Assembly (NCBI RefSeq): GCF_902167145.1
Contig: NC_050096.1
Coordinates: 83,200,683-83,264,682, forward strand
Direction: 5' to 3'
Length of the DNA stretch: 64,000 nucleotides
Source of the DNA: Zea mays
Taxonomy: Eukaryota; Streptophyta; Magnoliopsida; Poales; Poaceae
Shown here: positions 55,483-64,000 of the stretch, in pieces
How the letters are laid out: every line of letters starts with the position of its first letter
Position numbering within the stretch: the stretch's first letter is position 1
Notes under the pieces: model-generated
The model's input: only the letters and a program-made list of their open reading frames with translations
The model's database searches: none
Told to the model about the DNA's origin: nothing
Program-made: the position numbers and the translations under genes

Positions 55483-56502
55483 GAAGCAGTGCTCGTCGAC
55501 TTTCTCCACGCAAACGCCGAAAATTTTGCATGGAGTCCCTCGGACATGCCAGGCATACCGAGAGATGTCGCCGAGCACTCACTGGATATCCAAGTCGATG
55601 CCCGACCCGTGAAGCAGAACCTGCGCCGTTTTGATGAAGAAAAGCGCAGGGCCATAGGCGAGGAGGTCCACAAGCTGATGGCTGCATGGTTCATCAAAGA
55701 GGTATTCCATCCCGAATGGCTAGCTAACCCTGTGCTTGTAAAGAAAAAGGGTGGGAAATGGAGGATGTGTGTAGACTACACTGGTTTAAACAAAGCATGT
55801 CCAAAGGTTCCCTACCCTCTGCCTCGCATCGATCAAATTGTGGACTCCACTGCTGGGTGCGAAACCCTGTCATTCCTCGACGCCTATTCAGGTTATCACC
55901 AAATCAAGATGAAAGAGTCCGACCAACTCATGACTTCTTTCATCACACCTTTTGGCATGTATTGTTATACTACTATGCCATTTGGCTTGAGGAATGTAGG
56001 TGCGACCTACCAAAGGTGCATGAACCATGTGTTCGGAAAGCACATCGGCAGAACGGTCGAGGCTTATGTCGATGACATCGTTGTCAAGACAAGGAAAGCC
56101 TCCGACCTCCTCTCCGACCTCGAAGTGACTTTCGGGTGCCTGCGTGCAAAAGGAGTGAAACTCAATCCCGAGAAGTGTGTCTTCGGAGTCCCCCGAGGCA
56201 TGCTCCTAGGGTTCATCGTCTCCGAACGAGGCATCGAGGCCAACCCGGAGAAAATCGCAGCCATCACCAACATGGGACCCATCAAAGATTTAAAGGGAGT
56301 ACAAAGGGTCATGGGATGCCTTGCGGCTCTGAGCCGCTTCATCTCGCGCCTTGGCGAGAGAGGATTGCCCTTGTACCGCCTCTTAAGGAAGGCCGAGCGC
56401 TTCACTTGGACCCCCGAGGCTGAGGAAGCCCTCGGAAACTTAAAGGCACTCCTTACTAACGCGCCCATCTTGGTGCCCCCGCTGCGGGAGAGGCCCTCTT
56501 GA
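55483..56502 (+). pseudogene. Reverse transcriptase and RNase H start of the outer Gypsy element
   Basis: Same frame as protease. RT motifs are all present: HPEWLANPVLVKKK, DYTGLNKACPK, SFLDAYSGYHQI, MPFGLRNVGATYQR and the catalytic EAYVDDIVVKT. The connection domain (SERGIEANPEKIAAI) follows. A frameshift at about 56490 ends the frame before the RNase H core. Confidence 0.87.
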
Positions 56503-57536
56503 TCTACGTAGCCGCAACCACTCAGGTGGTGAGCGTCGCGATCGTAGTAGAGAGACGAGAAGAAGGACATGCACTGCTCGTCCAGAGGCCGGTCTACTTT
56601 ATCAGCGAGGTGCTATTCGAGACCAAGATCCGCTACCCACAAATCTAGAAGCTACTGTACACAGTAATTCTGACACGGCGAAAATTGCGACACTACTTCG
56701 AGTCTCATCCGGTGACTGTGGTGTCGTCTTTCCCCCTGGGAGAGATCATCCAGTGCTGAGAGGCCTCGGGTAGGATAGCAAAATGGGCGGTGGAACTCAT
56801 GGGCGAGACAATTTCATTTGCCCCTCGGAAGGCCATAAAGTCCCAAGTCATGGCAGACTTCCTGGCAGAATGGGTCGACACCCAATTGCCGACAGCTCCA
56901 ATCCAAGCCGAACTTTGGACCTTGTACTTCGATGGGTCGCTGATGAAAACCGGAGCAGGTGCTGGCTTGCTCTTCATCTCGCCCCTCGGGAAACATGTGC
57001 GCTACGTGATTCGCCTCCATTTTCCGGCGTCAAACAATGTGGCCGAGTATGAGGCTTTGGTTAATGGGCTGCGCATCGCCATCGAGCTAGGGGTTCGGCG
57101 CCTCGACGCTCGGGGCGACTCGCAGCTCGTCATCGACCAAGTCATGAAGAACTCCCACTGCCGCGATCAAAAAATGGAAGCCTATTGCGACGAAGTTCGG
57201 CGCTTGGAGGATAAGTTCCACGTGCTGGAACTCAACCATGTTGCTCGACGGTACAACAAGACTGCGGATGAGCTGGCTAAAATAGCCTCGGGGCGAACAA
57301 CGGTTCCCCCGAACGTCTTCTCCAGGGACATACATCAACCATCCGTCAAACTCGATGACGCGCCCGAGCCCAACGAGACCTCGTCCCAGCCCGAGGTACC
57401 CTCGGCCACCGAGGGTGAGGCCTTGCACATCAAGGGAGAGCGGAATGGGGTTGTGCCAAACAAAGACTGGCAGACCCCGTACCTGGAATATCTCCTCCAA
57501 GGAGAGCTGCCCCTCGACAAGGCCGAAGCTCGGTGA
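56503..57536 (+). pseudogene. RNase H region (double) of the outer Gypsy element
   Basis: Now in the next frame. Conventional RNase H remnants (HALLVQRPVYFISEVL) carry TAG 56646 and TGA 56757. From 56790 an archaeal-type RNase H is open (LYFDGSLMKTGAGAG, NNVAEYEALVNGLRIA, GDSQLVIDQV, YNKTADELAKIASG). TGA at 57534 ends it. The double RNase H supports the Tat assignment. Confidence 0.85.
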
Positions 57537-58709
57537 CTGGCTCGGTGCGCCAAGTCGTTCGTTTTGCTGGGTGATGAAAAAGAGTTGTATCACCGCAATC
57601 CCTCGGGCATTCTCCAACAATGCATATCCATCGCCCAAGGACAAGAGCTGTTACAAGAAATACACTCGGGGGCTTGCAGTCACCATGCAGCACCTCAGAC
57701 CCTCGTCGGAAACGCTTTCCGACAAGGTTTCTACTGGTCGACCGCGGTGGCCGACGCCACTAGGATTGTACGCTCCTGCCGAGGGTGTCAATTCTACGTG
57801 AGACAGATGCACCTGCCCGCTCAGACCCTACAGACAATACCCATCACTTGGCCATTTGCCGTATGGGGTCTGGACCTCGTCGGTCCCTTGCAGAAGGCAC
57901 CCGGGGGTTTTAGACACCTGCTGGTCGCCATCGACAAATTCTCCAAGTGGATCGAGGTCTGACCCTTAACCAGCATCGGGTCTGAGCAGGCGGTGGCGTT
58001 CTTCACAAATATCATCCATCGCTTTGGGGTCCCAAACTCCATCATCACCGACAATGGCACACAGTTCACTGGGAAGAAGTTCCTGGACTTCTGCGAAGAC
58101 CACCACATCCGTGTGGACTGGGCCGTCGTAGCTCACCCAATGACAAATGGGCAGGTGGAGCGCGCCAACGGTATGATTTTGCAGGGACTAAAGCCGAGGA
58201 TCTACAACGACCTCAACAAGTTCGACAAGCGGTGGATAAAAGAACTACCCTCGGTGGTTTGGAGCCTGAGGACGACGCCGAGCCGGGCCACGGGTTTCTC
58301 GCCGTTCTTTCTAGTCTATGGGGCCGAGGCCATCTTACCCACGGACTTAGAATACGGTTCCCCGAGGACAAAGGCTTACGACGACCAAAGCAACCAGACC
58401 AGCCGAGAGGATTCATTGGACCAGCTAGAAGAGGCTCGGGACATGGCCTTACTACACTCGACGCGGTATCAGCAGTCTCTGCGACGCTACCACGCCCGAA
58501 GGGTTCAGCCCCGAGGCTTCCAGGTGGGAGATCTGGTACTTCGGCTGCGACAAGACACCCGAGGGCGCCACAAGCTTACTCCTCCTTGGGAAGGGCCCTT
58601 CATCATTGCCAAGATTTTGAAGCCCGGGACATACAAGCTGGCCAACAATCAAGGCGAGGTCTACAGCAACGCTTGGAACATCCAACAGCTACGTCGCTTT
58701 TACCCTTAA
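57537..58709 (+). pseudogene. Integrase of the outer Gypsy element
   Basis: HHCC zinc region (CSHHAAPQTL...CRGCQFYVRQ), core with GLDLVGPL, SIITDNGTQFT and GQVERANGMI (catalytic D, D, E retained), and a C-terminal region with LRRYHARRVQPRGFQVGDLVLR ending RRFYP and TAA. TGA at 57960-57962 (GAGGTC-TGA) interrupts the core. Confidence 0.87.
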
Positions 58710-58865
58710 AATGTTTCAAGTCGTTCACGTATCTCGCTTTCTTTACATACACAAATAAAGTCTAACCATCAAGGAAGGATCAGCCTTGCCTCGGCAAAGC
58801 CCGACCCTCCCTCGGGGGCTAGAAGGGGGGGAACCCCCTCTGCGTCAAAATTTTCCTCGGAAAAG
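58710..58865 (+). other. Post-pol region of the outer Gypsy element
   Basis: Non-coding, up to the Copia insertion at 58866. A G-rich purine stretch (GCTAGAAGGGGGGGAA, about 58818-58833) could be an internal polypurine tract. The rest of this element must lie beyond the right edge. Confidence 0.6.
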
Positions 58866-60068
58866 TGAGAGCACCTAGAGGGGGGGTGAATAGGTGATCC
58901 TGTAAAACTTAAAACTTAACACCACAAACTTGATTAAGAGTTAGTATAATGAAATCAAGTGAGTAGAGAGGAGAACTCTTGTGAAGCACAATAGACACAA
59001 TAAGGACAAGCACAAGAGACACGAGGATTTATCCCGTGGTTCGGCCAAGTACAAAACTTGCCTATTCCACGTTGTGGCGTCCCAACGGACGAGAGTTGCA
59101 CTCAACTCCTCTCAAGTGATCCAAAGATCAACTTGAATACCATGGTGTTCTTCTTTACTTTGCTCTTTTCCCGTTTGCGAGGAATCTCCACAACTTGGAG
59201 TCTCTCGCCCTTACAATAAGAATCAATATGAAGCACAAGAGTAAGGAAGGGAAGCAACACACTCAAATCCACAGCGAATACACACACACAAGACCAAGAC
59301 TTGAGCTCAAGACAATATCTCGAGGTTCTCACTAGAACGGAGCTCAAATCACTAAGAATGTCGAACAAGTGCGCAAGAATGAAGTGTGAGTGATCAACAA
59401 TGCTCAAGGAATTCTGGGTGTTCTTCTCCATGCGCCTAGGGGTCCCTTTTATAGCCCCAAGGCAGCTAAGAGCCGTTGAGAGCATTTCAAGAAGGCAATT
59501 CTTGCCTTCTGTCGCCTGGCGCACCGGACAGTCCGGTGCACCACCGGACACTGTCCGGTGCGGATCTCTTTCCTTATTTGGCGAAGCCGATCGTTGCAGA
59601 TTCCTAGCCGTTGGCGCACCGGACACTGTCCGGTGCACACCGGACAGTCCGGTGCCCCTTTCCGACCGTTGGCTCTGCCACGCGTCGCGCGCGGATTCCG
59701 CGGCCGACCGTTGGCTTACCGGACAGTCCAGTGCACCACCGGACAGTCCGGTGATTTATAGCCGTACGCCGTTAATTGCTTCCCGAGAGCAGCCAGTTGA
59801 CAGACTCCGGCCTAGCGCACCGGACACTGTCCGGCGCACCCAGACCGAGTTGTCTTTGGCTGAACAAAGCCATCTCCTTTCTAACTTGATTTTTCCTGTT
59901 TCCAGCACTTAGACACAATTCATTAGTCTCCAAAACAATGTACTAAGTCTTAGAAACATACCTTTTCACTTGATTTGCACTTTCTCCATCACTTTGCATA
60001 AATCCACTTGTGTTGGCACTCAATCACCAAAATACTTAGAAATGGCCCAAGGGCACATTTCCCTTTCA
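58866..60068 (-). repeat. 3' LTR of Opie/Ji copy C
   Basis: 1,203 bp, TGAGAGCACC...CCCTTTCA. It carries fewer CACCGGAC...GTCCGGTG palindromes than A and B and some are degraded. A minus-strand TATA box lies near 59450. Confidence 0.88.
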
Positions 60069-60663
60069 ATCTCCCCCTTTTTGGTGATTTATGCCAACAC
60101 AATAAAAAGCAACTAAAGGAAGTGTAACATCAATACAAATGAGAACTCAAAATTGTTTTGATTCAAATTTGGCATATATGGATCATTCTTTGCCACCACT
60201 TGGTTTGTTTTTGCAAATCAAACTCAATTTCCTATCTCTAAGTCAAACACACTTGTTGAAACATAAAGAGAGATATTTCAAGAGAAATTGATCAAAGATT
60301 CAAAAACATCCCCTTTTTCCCATAACCAAGCCTTCTCCCCACAAGAGACCAACTTTTGACAAAAAGAGGCAATAAGAGATTTTTGACAAACCAAAAGCTC
60401 TATTCTACTATTTTCAAAATTCTCAAGTGGTAGCTGATCCATTTCTTGCTTTGGCCTTATTTTCTCCCCCTTTGGCATCAAGCACCAAAACGGGATCAAT
60501 TTTGGCCCTTTAACCCCATTGCCTCACCAAAATCTTCAACTAAGAGTAAAAAGGCAATAAGAGTTCAAAGATGAACTTGGAATGAGTTACTCTTTCATCG
60601 GAGTGCAGTGGAAGTCTTGCATGGTCCAAGTCCACCTTTTCCCTTTCAAACCTCCTTTGAGAC
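60069..60663 (-). other. 3' untranslated region of copy C
   Basis: Polypurine tract at 60069-60082, then non-coding sequence similar to 36244-36840 of copy B, stopping abruptly at the deletion junction. Confidence 0.8.
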
Positions 60664-63186
60664 TCCTTTGTTGAGGTCGGTGTGTCTGTCGGTTCCCATT
60701 GGAGTCTTTGCGGGCTTGGTGTCCTTCATCCCAAACCGCTTGATCAAGTCTTGCGTGTACTTCGTTTGGGAGATGAAGGTCCCATCCTTGAGTTGCTTCA
60801 CTTGGAACCCAAGGAAATAGCTTAGGTCGCCCATCATTGACATCTCAAACTTTTGAATCATCACCCTGCTAAACTCTTCACAAGATTTTTGGTTAGTAGA
60901 ACCAAATATTATGTCATCGACATAAATTTGGCACACAAAAAGATCACCATCACAAGTCTTAGTAAAAAGAGTTGGATCGGCTTTCCCAACCTTGAAAGCA
61001 TTAGCAATTAAAAAGTCTCTAAGGCATTCATACCATGCTCTTGGGGCTTGCTTAAGTCCATAGAGCGCCTTAGAGAGCTTACACACGTGGTCGGGGTACC
61101 GTTCATCCTCAAAGCCAGGGGGTTGCTCCACGTACACCTCCTCCTTGATTGGCCCATTGAGGAAAGCGCTCTTCACATCCATTTGGAACAACCTGAAAGA
61201 ATGGTTAGTAGCATAGGCTAACAATATGCGAATTGACTCTAGCCTAGCCACAGGAGCAAAAGTCTCCTCAAAGTCCAAACCTGCGACTTGGGCATAACCT
61301 TTTGCCACAAGTCGTGCCTTGTTCCTTGTCACCACTCCGTGCTCGTCTTGTTTGTTGCGGAACACCCACTTGGTTCCACAACGTTTTGCTTGGGACGAGG
61401 CACCAGTGTCCAAACTTCATTTCTCTTGAAGTTGTTGAGCTCCTCTTGCATGGCCAACACCCAGTCCGAATCTAGCAAGGCCTCTTCTACCCTGAAAGGC
61501 TCAATAGAAGAGACAAAGGAGTAATGCTCAAAAAAATTAACTAATCTAGAACGAGTAGTTACTCCCTTGCTTATGTCACCCAATATTTGGTCGACGGGAT
61601 GATTCCTTTGAATCGTCGCTCGAACTTGGGTTGGAGGTGCCGGTTGCGCTTCTTCCTCTATCACATGAACATCTTGTGCTCCCCCTTGATCACACGCCTC
61701 TTCTTGAAGAACCTGTTCATCGTCTTGAGTTGAGGGATGCACCATTGTTGAGGAAGAAGGTTGATCTTGCTCCTTTTGTTCCAGTGGCCTCACATCTCCA
61801 ATCGCCATGGTGCGCATTGCGGCCGTTGGAATGTCTTCTTCATCTACATCATCAAGATCAACAACTTGCTCTCTTGGAGAGCCATTAATCTCATCAAATA
61901 CAACATCGCTAGAGACTTCAACCATACCCGATGATTTGTTGAAGACCCTATACGCCTTTGTATTTGAGTCATAACCTAACAAAAACCCTTCTACAGCTTT
62001 GGGAGCAAACTTAGAATTTCTACCTTTCTTCACTAGAATGTAACATTTGCTCCCAAATACACGAAAGTATGATACATTGGGTTTGTTACCGGTTAGTAGC
62101 TCATATGAGGTCTTCTTGAGGAGGCGATGAAGATAGACCCGGTTTATGGCGTGGCAAGCCGTGCTCACGGCTTCCGTCCAAAACCGTTCGGGCGTCTTGA
62201 ATTCACCAAGCATCGTCCTTGCCATGTCTAGTAGCGTCCTGTTCTTCCTCTCTACCACACCATTTTGCTGTGGTGTGTAGGGAGCGGAGAACTCGTGCTT
62301 GATTCCTTCCTCCTCAAGATACTCCTCCACTTGAAGGTTCTTGAACTCGGACCCATTGTCGCTTCTTATCTTCTTCACCTTGAGCTCAAACTCATTTTGA
62401 GCTCTCCTTAGGAAGCGCTTGAGGGTCCCTTGGGTTTCAGATTTATCCTGCAAAAAGAATACCCAAGTGAAGCGGGAAAAATCATCAACTATAACAAGAC
62501 CATACTTACTTCCTCCTATACTTAGATAGGCGACGGGTCCGAAGAGGTCCATATGAAGTAACTCCAGGGGTCTTGATGTTGTCATCACATTTTTGGCATG
62601 ATGAGAGCTTCCCACCTGTTTACCTGCTTGACAAGCTGCACAAGGTCTATCTTTTTCGAAAGTTACATTAGTTAGACCTATCACGTGTTCTCCCTTTAGA
62701 ATCTTGTGAAGGTTCTTCATCCCCACATGTGCCAAACGGTGATGCCACAGCCAGCCCATGCTAGTCTTAGCAATTAAGCATGCATCTAGACCGACCTCCT
62801 CTTTTGCAAAATCAACTAAATAAAGTTTGCCGTCTAGTACACCCTTAAAAGCTAGTGAACCATCACTTCTTCTAAAGACAGACACATCTACATTTGTGAA
62901 TAAACAGTTATATCCCATATTACACAGTTGACTCACTGACAACAAGTTATATCCAAGCGACTCAACTAAGAACACATTAGAAATAGAGTGCTCGGACGAA
63001 ATAGCAATTTTTCCTAACCCTTTCACCTTGCCTTGGTTCCCATCACCGAATATGATTGAATCTTGGGATCCTTGTTCTTGACGTAGGAAGAGAACATCCT
63101 CTTCTCCCCCGTCATGTGGTTTGTGCATCCGCTGTCGATAATCCAGCTTGAGCCCCCGGATGCATAAACCTGCAAGGCAAATTTAG
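60664..63186 (-). pseudogene. pol: pol of Opie/Ji copy C, C-terminally deleted
   Basis: Protease (DSGCTNHM at about 63130-63105), integrase with intact RSDNGSEF, and RT with YVDD are recognisable. One-base deletions near 63068 and 61376 split it into three frames (63586-63023, 63128-61329 and 61413-60646). The last part of RT and all of RNase H are missing: by comparison with copy B about 0.9 kb (B coordinates about 36837-37728) has been removed. Confidence 0.87.
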
Positions 63187-64000
63187 GCTTGGGTCTTAGT
63201 ACCCAACTCATGTTGGGTCCTACAAGGTTAGTTACAATAGTCTTAGGGACCCAAATGCAAGTCTTGTCTCCCTTACATTTGGCCCCAAATTTCCTAGCAA
63301 TTACCTTCTTATCCTTTCTACAAATAGCAAAGGAAGCATTGCAAGCATAATAAATTGTAGAAGGTTCATTCATTACTTTCCTAGGAACATGAACAATATT
63401 TCTTCTAGGCATAGAATTTTTCCTAGCCAAATTTCTATGATGCATAGAAGAACTAGAAGCAAACATTGCATTTGAATCATAAGTATGTGAAACAACATCA
63501 TTGTAACTCCTATCATGATGAACATTCCTAGAATATCTCCTATCATGGTATAAGAAAGCATGGTTCTTTTGAATACTATTTGCCATAGGGGCCTTCCCTT
63601 TCTCCTTGATGGAGATGGAAGCCTTATGGCTTGTTAAGTTCTTGACTTCCCTCTTGAAGCCAAGACCATCCTTAATTGAGTGGTGTCAACCAACCGTGTA
63701 GGCATTCCTTGCAAATTTTAGTTTATCAAAATCATTTTTGCTAGTCTTAAGTTGGGCATTAATACTAGCCACTTCATCATTTAATTTAGAAATTGAAACT
63801 AGGTGTTCACTACAAGCATCAATATTAATATCTTTACACCTATTACAAATTGCAACATGTTCTACACAAGATGTTGATTTATTGGCTATTTCTAACTTAG
63901 CATTCAAATCATCATTTATGCTCTTTAAGCTAGAAATAGAGTCATGGCATGTAGACAATTCACAAGAGAGCATTTCATTTCTTTTTAATTTCTAACGCAA
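63187..64000 (-). pseudogene. gag: gag of Opie/Ji copy C, C-terminal part
   Basis: Corresponds to the C-terminal third of the copy A and B gag (coiled-coil-like KLNDEVAS region and YHDRR segment). TGA near 63688 (AGA in A) breaks it. Unlike A and B, the gag end runs directly into protease without a stop because one base is missing at about 63200. Continues beyond the window. Confidence 0.82.

Larger units (their letters stand above)
18274..64000 (+). mobile_element. Outer Tat-lineage Gypsy element (Huck/Xilon-like), partial
   Basis: Own sequence is 18274-20833 and 53377-58865; the rest is nested insertions. It has a 1,355 bp 5' LTR, a Tat-type primer site, then gag, protease, RT, RNase H with an additional archaeal-type RNase H, and integrase. 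No 3' LTR occurs before a Copia element starts at 58866, so the element must continue beyond 64000. The left flank of the LTR is ATAGT (18269-18273), the expected target duplication to look for on the right. Six nonsense codons and several frameshifts make it non-functional. Assignment to Tat rests on protein order and primer site; the maize family name is tentative. Confidence 0.85.
58866..64000 (-). mobile_element. Opie/Ji-group Copia (Sirevirus) copy C, partial and deleted
   Basis: Minus strand, 3' LTR at 58866-60068, body continuing past the window edge. More divergent from A and B than they are from each other in the LTR (1,203 bp here). Contains an internal deletion joining the 3' UTR to RT coding sequence at about 60663, several one-base deletions and at least one nonsense codon. 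The flank to test for target duplication is AAAAG (58861-58865). Confidence 0.88.

Noticed and set aside
1..64000. tRNA, rRNA, prophage-like or defence-system genes
   Set aside because: No such motif, structure or gene order was recognised on either strand.

Overview
This is nuclear plant DNA, almost certainly maize (Zea mays) or a very close Zea relative. The evidence is three intact plant genes with consensus GT-AG introns, Tourist-type MITEs, a small Helitron, and a right-hand two thirds built of nested high-copy LTR retrotransposons. These match the maize Opie/Ji group (Sirevirus Copia) and the Grande and Huck/Xilon groups (Tat-lineage Gypsy). Family names come from recognising LTR and protein features; no database was searched.

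Gene island, 1-18273. The window opens in the tail of a decayed Copia element with a 270 bp LTR, then two MITE-like elements. Next is a complete ANGUSTIFOLIA/CtBP-type gene (+, seven exons, 2863-12534, 639 aa). Its intron 3 holds a 246 bp Helitron and two opposed Copia fragments. Its intron 5 holds a 1.8 kb non-autonomous LTR element with about 120 bp LTRs. A PAM68-like plastid membrane protein gene (-, 12952-13596) converges on it. A six-exon receptor-like kinase gene (-, 17088-14500, 507 aa) follows, with a 34-base poly-G run beside one splice acceptor. The three genes have unrelated roles (cell shape and growth, photosynthetic complex assembly, signalling); nothing suggests they act together.

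Retrotransposon nest, 18274-64000. The outer element is a Tat-lineage Gypsy (+; LTR 18274-19628) that runs past the right edge. A Grande-like Gypsy (-; 29812-53371, LTRs 632 bp, target duplication CTGCC) is inserted in its gag. The outer gag frame resumes correctly at 53377. Opie/Ji copy A (+; 20835-29807, target duplication TGCCT) landed one base inside the outer edge of the Grande-like 3' LTR. Opie/Ji copy B (-; 34970-43954) lies inside the Grande-like element and is flanked by a 441 bp direct duplication of its host instead of a 5 bp one. Opie/Ji copy C (-; 58866 to beyond 64000) sits just after the outer element's integrase. LTR divergence (A about 0.3%, B about 0.7%, Grande-like about 2.2%) agrees with the nesting order.

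The least ordinary content is in the Grande-like element. Antisense to gag-pol it carries a four-exon gene (putative gypsy-type transposon domain plus C-terminal coiled coil). A separate small acidic ORF has its own TATA box. Around these lie an 11-unit 41 bp array, a 7-unit 89 bp array, a hairpin cluster and a recurring 12-mer. Other points are the integrase catalytic Asp-to-Asn change in the youngest element, the 441 bp duplication, and the almost pure C-to-T nonsense spectrum of the two Gypsy elements. I saw no tRNA, rRNA, CRISPR array or prokaryote-like system.
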